Assembly: GCF_963580165.1 (NCBI RefSeq) | Contig: NZ_CAUZLM010000005.1 | Location: 62,001 to 126,000, forward strand | DNA from: Fructobacillus evanidus | GTDB taxonomy: Bacteria; Bacillota; Bacilli; Lactobacillales; Lactobacillaceae | DNA: 64,000 nt | Reading direction: 5' to 3' | Shown: one piece after another, positions 1 through 8,023 of the stretch | Layout of the letters: the number at the start of each line of letters is the position of its first letter | Position numbering within the stretch: the first letter of the stretch is position 1 | Translations under genes and position numbers: made by a program | Notes under the pieces: model-generated | What the model was told of the DNA's origin: nothing | Seen by the model: only the letters and a program-made list of their open reading frames with translations | Database searches by the model: none

Positions 1-8
1 GAAAATAA

Positions 9-1430
9 ATGACAAAAGCAAGTATTATGTGGTTTCGCAGGGATCTGCGACTGACCGACAATCGGGCACTGCATGCCGCTATGCAAAAGAGCGACCAGGT
101 CATCTTCATTTTTATCATTGACCCAAAACAAATCCAAAATAATGCAAGCGTCAACCAGAGCGCCTTCTTTGCCAGTGTCTTACATTTTAAAGAGACCCTT
201 GCCAAAAACAATATCACTCTCTTAATCCAAACTGGCCCAGTAATCGATGTCGTTACAGAAATCAAAACAAAAGTTCCTTCGGTCAGCGACATTTACCTCA
301 ATTTCGATGAGCGTGGTTACGGTCGCAAAAGGGACCAACAAACCATCCGTCACCTCTCACAAGAACTCGGTATCGTTGCCCATCCCTTTTTGGACTTTAC
401 CTTGACCAGCGCCTCTTCAATCAAAAAACAAGACGGAAGCGCCTATCAAATTTTTACTCCTTACTATAAAAAGTGGTTATCCGTTCAAAAAGACCAACCC
501 TTGCCCAGTCTAACCAGCACTGAAATTCAGGATAAGCAGGTAGCAGAGCCGTTTGAGGATCACATTGATGACCTAAAAAAATTAATCAATCCCAACCACA
601 GCTACGCCTACCAGGACAGTCTTGGTGAGCAGCAAGCGGTCAACACTTTAGAGGACTTCGTCTCTAATAAATTAGCCGACTACGACCAAAACCGGGATAT
701 TCCGGCCCTGGATGGTACCAGCCATTTATCACGGTATTTAAGAACCGGTGAAATTTCCATCCGAACGGTTTACGATGCGGTCAGCCGCCAACCCGCTAGT
801 CTGGGCAAAGAGACTTTTATCAAGGAACTCTGCTGGCGCGACTTTTATAATATGATTTACACCATTTACCCCAATCAAAAGGACCAGGCTATCAACACAA
901 AGTTCCAAACCATCCCCTGGATTAACAACGAATCCCAATTTAACGCCTGGAAAAACGGTACGACCGGCTTTCCAATTATCGATGCGGCCATGCAGCAATT
1001 AAACCAAACTGGTTGGCTCCATAACCGCTTACGAATGATTGTCGCCTCCTTTTTGACCAAGGACTTGCTGATTAATTGGACATGGGGCGAGCAATATTTC
1101 CAAGAAAAACTAGTCGATTATGACCCTGCTAGCAACATTGGCGGTTGGCAATGGGCTGCCTCAACCGGAACGGACAGCGTCCCCTACTTTCGAATTTTCA
1201 ATCCGTTCACCCAGGCCGAAAAATTTGATCCGGATGCCAAATTCATCAAACAATACATCCCCGCTCTCGCTGATTTGCCAGCCGATAAAATTCACCATAT
1301 CGACCGCTTGAGCGAAGCCGACCAGCAACAATACCAGGTAATCCTTGGAAAAGATTATCCCAAGCCAATCGTGGACCATGCTCTCGCTCGCAAACGAGCA
1401 ATCGCTAGTTATAAAAATTTAAACGCATAA
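9..1430 (+). CDS. phr: Deoxyribodipyrimidine photolyase (class I, cryptochrome/photolyase family)
   Basis: The 473-residue product is a full-length DNA photolyase, which uses FAD and blue light to split cyclobutane pyrimidine dimers. An N-terminal Rossmann-like antenna domain (about 4-170) opens with the family pattern MWFRRDLRLTDN. The helical FAD domain (about 195-465) carries DGTSHLSRYL near 235, CWRDFYNMI near 274, a TGFPIIDAAMQQL stretch, and the region around 376-399 with GGWQWAASTGTD that forms the flavin site and electron-transfer tryptophans. The ATG lies at the very left edge, so its ribosome binding site and promoter cannot be judged. A bidirectional terminator follows directly. 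Family assignment is secure; CPD rather than 6-4 specificity is inferred from similarity to class I CPD enzymes. Confidence 0.95.
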   Translation: MTKASIMWFRRDLRLTDNRALHAAMQKSDQVIFIFIIDPKQIQNNASVNQSAFFASVLHFKETLAKNNITLLIQTGPVIDVVTEIKTKVPSVSDIYLNFDERGYGRKRDQQTIRHLSQELGIVAHPFLDFTLTSASSIKKQDGSAYQIFTPYYKKWLSVQKDQPLPSLTSTEIQDKQVAEPFEDHIDDLKKLINPNHSYAYQDSLGEQQAVNTLEDFVSNKLADYDQNRDIPALDGTSHLSRYLRTGEISIRTVYDAVSRQPASLGKETFIKELCWRDFYNMIYTIYPNQKDQAINTKFQTIPWINNESQFNAWKNGTTGFPIIDAAMQQLNQTGWLHNRLRMIVASFLTKDLLINWTWGEQYFQEKLVDYDPASNIGGWQWAASTGTDSVPYFRIFNPFTQAEKFDPDAKFIKQYIPALADLPADKIHHIDRLSEADQQQYQVILGKDYPKPIVDHALARKRAIASYKNLNA

Positions 1431-1470
1431 AAAGAAAAAGGAACTTGCATCCAAGTTCCTTTTTCTTTTT
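1429..1470. terminator. Bidirectional terminator between phr and the MFS gene
   Basis: The hairpin GGAACTTG-CATC-CAAGTTCC is flanked by an A-rich 5' arm and a T-rich 3' arm, so it works on both strands between two converging genes. Confidence 0.85.
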
Positions 1471-1501
1471 TTCGTTCAATCAATTACTATAAAAAATCAA
1501 C

Positions 1502-2689
1502 TTAGCGCTCTGCACCAATCTTTTTACTAAAGATAATCCCGAATCCTAAGAAGCCCAAAGAAATCGACAAAATCAAGTAAATCGTGAAAATCATGTCCCA
1601 AGAATGGAACAAGTTAATCAAATAGCCAGAGGCAATTGGACCGATTGCGGCCAACAAGTAACCAACTGACTGGGCAGTTCCAGATAATTCAGCCGTTTGT
1701 TCAAAGTGAACCGTCTTCTGTTGGAAAAAGACAATGCTTAAGGTAAAGGCAGCCGCTGTTCCCATCCCAGACAGAGCTGACCAAAGGGCGTTCAAGAAAA
1801 AGCTATGCGCAGGGAAAAGCATCCCAAAAGTGGCAACTGAAACGGCAGTGGCACTAAACAGCGCCATCCCAATCATTCCTGGCTTCCGCTTGGCAATCAT
1901 TGGTGTCACAATGGCCATTGGAATCCCAAAAATTTGGAAAAAAGTAGCCAAGACGCCGGCTGTTGTTGCCACAAAGCCGTGATCAATCCAATATTTTGGC
2001 ATCCAAGTCATTAATGAATAAGCCAATAATGATTGAATTCCAAAAAACAGCGTAATCAACCAGGTCACGCGATAATTTTTGACCGAAAAATCACCTTCGG
2101 CTTCTTCTTCACTCTCCAGCTGGTGGTTAGTTTGTGGTAACTGCTTAAACGCACTCCCCCACACGATTAACGTCAAGACCGCTAAGACGGCAAAAATAGT
2201 CATAGTCGTAGACAAATTTGTTGCCTTTAAAATTGGTACAACCGTTGCTGTCCCGATGCCGGAAAAAAGCGTCATCATTGCTGGGTAAATCCCTGTTAAT
2301 AAAGCACTTTGCTTTGGAAAATACTCTTGAATGATACTTGGCAACAAAACGTTCCCACCGGACAGACCAATACCAATCAAAACCATTCCCACAAAGAGCA
2401 AAATCGGATTTGTAACGGCCCGAATAATTACTCCAACCGTTAATAATAACAGCGAATAGAATAAGACTTGCGGATTACCAGCACGCACGCCCCACTTCCC
2501 GATGGCTGGTGATACTAAAGCAAACATCAAAACCGGAATCGTGGTCAACCAACCACTCACGCTGGTTGGCAAACCTAAAATGGTATGTAATTGAGGCAAA
2601 ATTGGTGGCAAAATCGTAATTGGCAAACGCAAGTCAGCACCAATTAAAATGATGCCGAGTCCGGCTAACAAATAAACTCTTCTTTTCAA
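1502..2689 (-). CDS. MFS transporter, CynX/NimT-like
   Basis: A 395-residue protein with about 12 hydrophobic segments. The start, with ADLRLPITILPPILPQL after the first membrane segment, is typical of the CynX/NimT (YeaN-like) branch of the major facilitator superfamily, whose members move cyanate, 2-nitroimidazole or unknown anions. The substrate is not predictable here. The start is TTG, preceded by GAGGAA at a workable distance; no in-frame ATG fits better. Upstream on the same strand lies a lysR-type gene, separated by a terminator, so the transporter is probably transcribed alone. Regulation by the LysR protein is possible from position only. Confidence 0.85.
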   Translation of the reverse strand: MKRRVYLLAGLGIILIGADLRLPITILPPILPQLHTILGLPTSVSGWLTTIPVLMFALVSPAIGKWGVRAGNPQVLFYSLLLLTVGVIIRAVTNPILLFVGMVLIGIGLSGGNVLLPSIIQEYFPKQSALLTGIYPAMMTLFSGIGTATVVPILKATNLSTTMTIFAVLAVLTLIVWGSAFKQLPQTNHQLESEEEAEGDFSVKNYRVTWLITLFFGIQSLLAYSLMTWMPKYWIDHGFVATTAGVLATFFQIFGIPMAIVTPMIAKRKPGMIGMALFSATAVSVATFGMLFPAHSFFLNALWSALSGMGTAAAFTLSIVFFQQKTVHFEQTAELSGTAQSVGYLLAAIGPIASGYLINLFHSWDMIFTIYLILSISLGFLGFGIIFSKKIGAER

Positions 2690-2721
2690 AAATCAGTTCC
2701 TCACATTCTATAAAATCGCAC

Positions 2722-2743
2722 AAAAAAGGTCGCTAACGCGACC
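2722..2743 (-). terminator. Terminator of the lysR gene
   Basis: On the minus strand GGTCGC-GTTA-GCGACC is followed by TTTTTT, about 80 bases after the lysR stop codon. Confidence 0.85.
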
Positions 2744-2822
2744 AGAGCATGCCTTGCTTCTTTCGTATATTCTTATCTTAACCCCAAAAATGATATACGT
2801 ATAATACTTATTAAGCTTATTT

Positions 2823-3710
2823 TCATGCTTTAGAGGCATTTTTAACCAATTGAATAAATTCCTGAGCAGTTGGATTTAAAATGCGATCCTTCTTCCAAAC
2901 CAGCATTCGGTCACTTTCCAATCGCGGTTCTAAAGGAATAAACTTTGTCCCATCCGTATTTTCATTGCTGGCCCCCTCAATGGCCAAAGCGACGCCAACC
3001 CCTTCTCGAACCAGTGGCAAGACATTAAAGAGCAAATTGTACATGCCAATAATATTCATTTTCTCGGGATCAAACTGGCCCCACTGATAAAAACTTTCTT
3101 GCACGGCAACCCGCTTGGCCCCAATGATTGGTAAAGGCAAGAGCTCGGGGGCCGTCACAAACTTTTTATCGGCTAGTGAACTCTGCGAGGCGACCACGAT
3201 CCCCAAAGCTTCCGTACCAGGGAGTTTGACCACGTTAAAATCAGCCTGGTCGAGGGTCAAAGGGCCGACCATAAAGGCCAAATCAAGCAGCCCCTTCTCA
3301 AGCTTATCCACCAAATCATTTCCATTGCCACTGTAGAGCTCAAAGGTCACCTGGTCATGCTTTTTTCGCATAGTCTTCATAATTTTGGCCAAAAAAGTTG
3401 AGTTATCCGACTCAATACACCCGATGGTGACTTTGCCAGTTAGTTCCCGATCCTGATAGGTCGCAAATTCTTGCTCGGTTTTCTGGTCCAAAGCAACCAG
3501 TTCTTCCGCCTTGGCCTTCAAAAATCGGCCCGAATCAGTCAACGTCAGCTTTTTATTATCACGGATAAACAAATTAGTCTGCAAGCGCTCCTCAAAAGCA
3601 TGAATTTGCCGGCTTAACGTTGGTTGCGTGATATGTAAATCAGTAGCGGCCTGGGTAATGTTTTGTGTCTCCGCTACCTTTAAAAAATATTGTAATAAGC
3701 GAATTTCCAT
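2823..3710 (-). CDS. LysR family transcriptional regulator
   Basis: 295 residues with the classical LysR layout: a winged helix-turn-helix at 1-60 (LQYFLKVAETQNITQAA, then ITQPTLSRQIHAFEERL) and a two-lobed effector-binding domain at about 90-290. ATG is preceded by AAGGAG with six bases of spacing. It is followed by its own terminator and then the MFS gene. Such regulators usually act on a neighbouring transporter or enzyme, so the MFS gene is the obvious candidate target; no T-N11-A operator was convincingly located. The effector is unknown. Confidence 0.9.
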   Translation of the reverse strand: MEIRLLQYFLKVAETQNITQAATDLHITQPTLSRQIHAFEERLQTNLFIRDNKKLTLTDSGRFLKAKAEELVALDQKTEQEFATYQDRELTGKVTIGCIESDNSTFLAKIMKTMRKKHDQVTFELYSGNGNDLVDKLEKGLLDLAFMVGPLTLDQADFNVVKLPGTEALGIVVASQSSLADKKFVTAPELLPLPIIGAKRVAVQESFYQWGQFDPEKMNIIGMYNLLFNVLPLVREGVGVALAIEGASNENTDGTKFIPLEPRLESDRMLVWKKDRILNPTAQEFIQLVKNASKA

Positions 3711-3792
3711 CCGTCACTCCTTCAGAATTCATCGATAGTCATATAGGATAATTCCTTTAATCAGCACTAAATTCGAGTAACCTAACATACCC

Positions 3793-4281
3793 TTAATGAG
3801 CTAAATCACCCATGATTTTTCGAACAACTGCTTCTTGGCCAAGGCTCGGGTCAATGACCCTTTCACCTGTAATCTGTAATAAATCATGGGGTCGAAACCA
3901 CTTTGCTAAATCAACTTCATCAAAACCAGGGTTCATTTTTTCTTGATGTCGTTTAACAGTTTCCTCAAATGGCAAATCATAATAATAGATAAAGCTTTGG
4001 TCAGCCTGGTCAATCATTTCGGACAGCATTTGGCCATATTTTGAAGCTGGGAGAATCCCTTCGATAATTGTATACCGACAATTTTTAATCCCAAACAAAG
4101 TCATCTCTTTGATCAGATCAATTGATAGATTTTTGGGTGTATCTTTCACTCGTAACATTGTCCGCCGGACATAATCCTGCGGAATTAATAAATTATTTTC
4201 ACCAAGTTGTTCATGTAAAGCGTTCGCAGTAACCGTTTTGCCACTACCCGAATTCCCTCGAATCACGATTAGATTTCCCAT
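3793..4281 (-). CDS. Small P-loop kinase of unknown substrate
   Basis: A 162-residue single-domain ATP-binding protein. The Walker A loop GNSGSGKT is at residues 9-16, and later parts (FIYYYDLPFEETVKRH, then RPHDLLQ) resemble the lid region of nucleoside or antibiotic-phosphorylating P-loop kinases such as uridine-kinase-like proteins. The substrate cannot be read from sequence. It stands alone on the minus strand, 80 bases upstream of lysR, and points away from the methionine operon. The ATG at 4281 is the natural start, although only a weak ribosome binding site is visible. Confidence 0.8.
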   Translation of the reverse strand: MGNLIVIRGNSGSGKTVTANALHEQLGENNLLIPQDYVRRTMLRVKDTPKNLSIDLIKEMTLFGIKNCRYTIIEGILPASKYGQMLSEMIDQADQSFIYYYDLPFEETVKRHQEKMNPGFDEVDLAKWFRPHDLLQITGERVIDPSLGQEAVVRKIMGDLAH

Positions 4282-4476
4282 TTATGTTTCCCCCGCCATC
4301 ATCTCATTGCTACTACTATATCAATAAATCAACAGCCACATTCAAATGCTACGCCGGCCCGAATAAAACACCGAAATTTCAACATAATTGTTTCAACGAA
4401 ATCAGTAATATCTTTGATATAACAGTTCTAAACAAAGCCTGATTTAGCACTTTTATTAAAATTTTTATCATTTTTG

Positions 4477-4505
4477 TTGACAAGGAAGCTAACATCTTGT
4501 AATAT
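4477..4505 (+). promoter_or_regulatory. Promoter of the metQ-metI operon
   Basis: TTGACA (4477-4482), 17 bases, then TAATAT (4500-4505). This is a near-consensus sigma-A promoter and puts transcription start near 4512, just upstream of the T-box leader. Confidence 0.85.
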
Positions 4506-4511
4506 AGACAC

Positions 4512-4812
4512 ATCATATCAAACAAGTTGATCAGGAAAGTAAAAAGTAACTTTAGCCTAGAGACTTACCGGTTGGTGCAAGGTAAGGTAAAGAAGCTTTT
4601 GAAAATGACCTGTGATTGGCAACTACGACTCGGTTTACCGTTAGTAGTTGACGGATTGGCCCTCGTTACTTGGGCACACCATTCGGCTAGGATCATTCCC
4701 CGGGGCCCGATGGTTAGTGAGCAGCCTAGAGGTAACTTTGGGCAAAAACTCAGAATGGTAACGCGAAAGTCGCTTCTGTCTTAAATCTTAAAGATAGAAG
4801 TGGCTTTTTTTG
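4512..4812 (+). promoter_or_regulatory. T-box riboswitch (Met specifier) of the methionine uptake operon
   Basis: The leader has a long Stem I region, a candidate specifier ATG at 4605-4607 (context GAAAATGACC), the antiterminator box AGAATGGTAACGCG at 4752-4765, and a terminator whose arms AGTCGCTTCTGTC and GATAGAAGTGGCT end in seven T. Uncharged tRNA-Met should stabilise the antiterminator and turn on the uptake genes. The box differs from the usual TGGTACCGCG (AA for CC), so this is a divergent example. The Met assignment fits the downstream genes. No protein is encoded here. Confidence 0.85.
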
Positions 4813-4865
4813 TTGCTAAAATTAAAATAAAGATACAAGGATAAAAAGGAGATAATAACAAGAAA

Positions 4866-5705
4866 ATGTCAAAAAAAGGTTGGTTGATTTCCGGTATCGC
4901 AGTTGTTGCTGTCGCAGCACTAGCTTACGTCAGCTTTGGTAATCACGGTACAAGTAGTAATAAAACGGTGACAGTCGGCATTATGTCAGCGAACAAAGAT
5001 GACGATGATATTTGGAAGAGTGTTGCTCAAACGGCCAAGGATAAGTACGGTGTGACAATTAAGTTCAAGCAGTTCTCCGATTACTCACAGCCAAACAAGG
5101 CTTTGCAAAACGGCGACATTGATTTGAACTCTTTCCAGCACTACGCCTTCCTGGATGCCTATAACAAAAAGAACGGCAACGAATTAACCTCAATTGGTGA
5201 AACGGCCATTAGCCCAATCCGCCTATATTCCAACTCATACAAGAATGTTAGCGACTTTAAAGACGGCGACACCATCGTCGTTCCAAATGACCCATCAAAC
5301 GAAAGTCGGGCCCTTTACCTCTTGAAGTACGCTGGATTAATTGAGTTGAAATCAGGATTGACGCTGGCAACAACGAAGGACATCACTTCAAATCCAAAGA
5401 ATTTGAAGATTAAGGAAGTTTCAGCCGATCAAACCGCTCGTAACCTTCCAGATGTTCAGGGGGCCGTCATCAATGGTAATTATGCACAGTCAGCTGGCCT
5501 AAAGTACCAAGATGCCATCTTCGTGGAACCTTTGAACAAGGATTCACACCAGTGGGTCAACATCATCGTTGCCCAAAAGAAGAACAAGAACAAGAAGATT
5601 TACCAAGACGTCGTCAAGGCTTACCAAACAAACAAGACCAAGCAGTTGATCAAGGAAAAGTATGGTGAATCAGAAGTCGCCGCTTGGGACAAGCAATTTA
5701 ATTAA
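4866..5705 (+). CDS. metQ: Methionine ABC transporter substrate-binding protein MetQ (first copy)
   Basis: 279 residues of the NlpA/MetQ family, the surface receptor that hands methionine to the MetNI importer. After an N-terminal hydrophobic helix (about 5-24) come the family segments KFKQFSDYSQPNKAL, DIDLNSFQHYAFLD and IVVPNDPSNESRALYLL. Family members are normally lipoproteins, but this protein has no lipobox and no cysteine at all, so the N-terminal helix probably stays as a membrane anchor. AAGGAG lies 14 bases before the ATG, a longer gap than usual. It is first in the T-box-controlled operon and 36 bases before a second metQ copy. Confidence 0.93.
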   Translation: MSKKGWLISGIAVVAVAALAYVSFGNHGTSSNKTVTVGIMSANKDDDDIWKSVAQTAKDKYGVTIKFKQFSDYSQPNKALQNGDIDLNSFQHYAFLDAYNKKNGNELTSIGETAISPIRLYSNSYKNVSDFKDGDTIVVPNDPSNESRALYLLKYAGLIELKSGLTLATTKDITSNPKNLKIKEVSADQTARNLPDVQGAVINGNYAQSAGLKYQDAIFVEPLNKDSHQWVNIIVAQKKNKNKKIYQDVVKAYQTNKTKQLIKEKYGESEVAAWDKQFN

Positions 5706-5741
5706 AGTTATTGGATAACATAGGAAAGAGAGAAAGATATT

Positions 5742-6581
5742 ATGAGTGCAAAAAAGACGATTATTGGAATTGTAGCCGCCGCAGCCATTGTTGGCATTGG
5801 TTACTTCAGCTTCTTCAACCACGGTAGCCAAGATGACAAAGTGGTTAAGATTGGTGTCATGAACGGCGACAAATCAGAAGACCAAATCTGGTCAGAAGCA
5901 GCCAAGACTGCCAAGGATAAGTACGGTATTACTTTGAAGACCGTTAAGTTCTCTGACTACTCACAGCCAAACAAGGCCTTGAGCAACCACGACATCGACT
6001 TGAACGCCTTCCAAAACTACCCATTCTTGGAAAACTGGAACAAGGCTAATAAGACAGACATCGTTTCAATCGGTGACACTTGGACAACGCCATTGCGTGT
6101 TTACTCAGACAAGTACAAGTCAATCAAGGACATCCCTGATGGTAGCCAAATTGCCGTTGCCAACGATGTTACTAACGAAAACCGCGGTATCCACCTCTTG
6201 GCCGAAGCTGGTTTGATTAAGGTGAAGGATACAAACAAGGCCACACCAAACGACATCACTTCAAACCCTAAGAACTTGAAGATTGTGCCTGTTGATGCCT
6301 CACAAACTGCAACTTCATTGAAGGATCCTAAGTTTGCCGGTGCTGTTATCAACACAAACTTTGCTAAATCAGCAGGAATCGACTTCAACTCTGCCATCTA
6401 TGTTGAAGGTTTGAACAAGAACACCACTCAATTCTTCAACTTCGTTGCAGCTAACAAGTCTGACAAGGATAAGAAGATTTACAAGGATGTTGTGAAGTCT
6501 ATCCAAACTGCTAAGACCAAGGAATTGGTTAAGAAGAACTACGACGGTGCCGAAATCACTGTTTGGGATTACAAGAAGTAA
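5742..6581 (+). CDS. metQ: Methionine ABC transporter substrate-binding protein MetQ (second copy)
   Basis: A 279-residue paralog of the preceding gene, with the same length and architecture: N-terminal membrane helix, VKFSDYSQPNKALSNHDIDL, and IAVANDVTNENRGIHLL. It also lacks cysteine, so it cannot be a lipoprotein. The two copies have clearly diverged, so the duplication is not recent; they may differ in ligand range (L- or D-methionine, dipeptides or precursors, inference). Codon choice is strongly biased to preferred codons, suggesting high expression. A G+C-rich hairpin follows the stop codon and separates it from the peptidase gene. Confidence 0.93.
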   Translation: MSAKKTIIGIVAAAAIVGIGYFSFFNHGSQDDKVVKIGVMNGDKSEDQIWSEAAKTAKDKYGITLKTVKFSDYSQPNKALSNHDIDLNAFQNYPFLENWNKANKTDIVSIGDTWTTPLRVYSDKYKSIKDIPDGSQIAVANDVTNENRGIHLLAEAGLIKVKDTNKATPNDITSNPKNLKIVPVDASQTATSLKDPKFAGAVINTNFAKSAGIDFNSAIYVEGLNKNTTQFFNFVAANKSDKDKKIYKDVVKSIQTAKTKELVKKNYDGAEITVWDYKK

Positions 6582-6590
6582 TTCAACCAT

Positions 6591-6605
6591 GCGGGCTTGT
6601 CCCGC
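6591..6605 (+). promoter_or_regulatory. Intercistronic hairpin after metQ2
   Basis: GCGGG-CTTGT-CCCGC lies nine bases after the metQ2 stop and has no T-run. It could protect the metQ mRNA 3' end or act as a processing site, giving more MetQ than downstream products. This role is inferred. Confidence 0.5.
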
Positions 6606-6643
6606 GTACATATCTAATCATCACCACGAAAGGAAAATTACCT

Positions 6644-7981
6644 ATGTCAAATCGTAAAGAAGAATACCTCACGTTCTTAAAAGAACTGATTGCCCTCCCC
6701 AGTGTTTCAGCAAAGCACGAAAAGCTACCCGAAACTGCTGCCCTTCTAGGTCAAGCATTAGAAAAGCTTGGTGGCCAAGTCGAAATCGATGATAGCTACT
6801 TTGCTCCACTGGTCATTGCGCACTTTAACAGTAACCAAGCCGGTGCCAAGAACCTCATTATCTACAACCACTACGACGTGCAACCAGCAGAGCCATTTAA
6901 CCTTTGGGACCAAGACCCCTGGACGTTAACTGAAAAGGATGGTCATCTGATTGGTCGCGGTGTTGATGACGATAAGGGCAATATCACGGCCCGCTTCACG
7001 GCCTTAGCCGAATATTTAGACGAAAACGATGGCCAATTACCTGTCAACATTACCTTCTTAATTGAAGGTTCTGAGGAAACCGCCTCACAACACTTGGATG
7101 ACTACTTAGCTAAGCATCCAGAATTAAAAGCTGATTTAATCATCTGGGAGTCCGGTAATAAAGACGACCAGGGCCAAATCGAACTCGGCGGTGGTAATAA
7201 GGGCATCGTGACCTTCGATGTAACGGCCAAGACAGCTGGCATCGACCTCCATTCCTCATTAGCAACTGTTGTTGATTCTGCCGCTTGGCGTTTGAGCCAA
7301 GGGTTAGCCACCCTCTTTGACCCAAAGACGGGTCGCATTCAAGTCCCAGATTTTTATGAGGATGTCGTTACCCCTAACCAACGAGAAAAGGACCTGGTTG
7401 CCGCTTTGCCCGGTACCAAGGAGGAGTTTATCAAGGGTCACCAAATCACTGCCCCACTGCTAACCGACAAGCGTGGTGACGATTGGAAGGAAGCCCTTTA
7501 CTTTGAACCAAGTATTAATATTGAGGGTATCTCCTCTGGCTACGAAGATCAGGGTGTCAAGACAGTACTGCCAGCAGAAGCAACCGCGAAGTTAGAAGCC
7601 CGACTGGTACCTGGTATGGATCCAGACAAGACCTTAAAGCAAATCCAAGACTTTTTGGCCGACCAGGGCTTTGCTGATTTGACAGTCACAAAGACCCTTG
7701 GCCAACCAGGCTACCGGTCAGATATGTCGGATCCTGAAATCAAAAAAGTCATCGACCTGGCCAAAGACTTTTACCCTGGTGAACCAGTAGTTTCCCCAAC
7801 CTCACCAGGAACCGGCCCAATGGCCTATGTCAACAATGCTATCAAGGCCCCCATTATTTCTTTGGGTGTCGGCTACCAAGGCGCCTTAGACCATGCTCCA
7901 AATGAGAACATTCGCCTGACTGATTACGAAGACAACATAAAGTTTGTTAAACTAATCATTGGTAGCTATGCTAATCACTAG
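6644..7981 (+). CDS. M20 family metallopeptidase of the methionine operon
   Basis: 445 residues from the ATG at 6644, which has AAAGGA ten bases upstream. Motifs of a di-zinc M20 (PepV/DapE/ArgE-like) hydrolase are visible: NHYDVQP with the first metal His near residue 75, GRGVDDDKGN, the catalytic Glu in EGSEETAS, and a C-terminal His in GALDHAPNENI. The family trims dipeptides or N-acyl amino acids. An M20 peptidase between metQ and metN is a known streptococcal arrangement, so it probably releases methionine from imported peptides or derivatives (inference). It shares the operon and its T-box control. Confidence 0.88.
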   Translation: MSNRKEEYLTFLKELIALPSVSAKHEKLPETAALLGQALEKLGGQVEIDDSYFAPLVIAHFNSNQAGAKNLIIYNHYDVQPAEPFNLWDQDPWTLTEKDGHLIGRGVDDDKGNITARFTALAEYLDENDGQLPVNITFLIEGSEETASQHLDDYLAKHPELKADLIIWESGNKDDQGQIELGGGNKGIVTFDVTAKTAGIDLHSSLATVVDSAAWRLSQGLATLFDPKTGRIQVPDFYEDVVTPNQREKDLVAALPGTKEEFIKGHQITAPLLTDKRGDDWKEALYFEPSINIEGISSGYEDQGVKTVLPAEATAKLEARLVPGMDPDKTLKQIQDFLADQGFADLTVTKTLGQPGYRSDMSDPEIKKVIDLAKDFYPGEPVVSPTSPGTGPMAYVNNAIKAPIISLGVGYQGALDHAPNENIRLTDYEDNIKFVKLIIGSYANH

Positions 7982-8002
7982 TAGCAAACAGAAAGGAAAG
8001 TG

Positions 8003-8014
8003 CGCAAGCACCAG
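8003..8014 (+). promoter_or_regulatory. GNRA-type mini-hairpin between the metN Shine-Dalgarno and start codon
   Basis: The hairpin GTGC-GCAA-GCAC (approximately 8000-8011) sits between AAAGGAAA (7992-7999) and the metN ATG at 8024. Without folding, the ribosome binding site would be about 24 bases from the start; folding brings it to about 12-14. Exact edges may be off by a few bases. Confidence 0.5.
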
Positions 8015-8023
8015 AATTTATCA

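Noticed and set aside
4527..4784. An 85-codon frame upstream of metQ
   Set aside because: It covers the T-box leader exactly; no ribosome binding site and no family resemblance.
8000..8023. GTG at 8000 as the metN start
   Set aside because: Too close to the Shine-Dalgarno, and the extra residues MRKHQNLS are unlike the family; its bases also form the hairpin.
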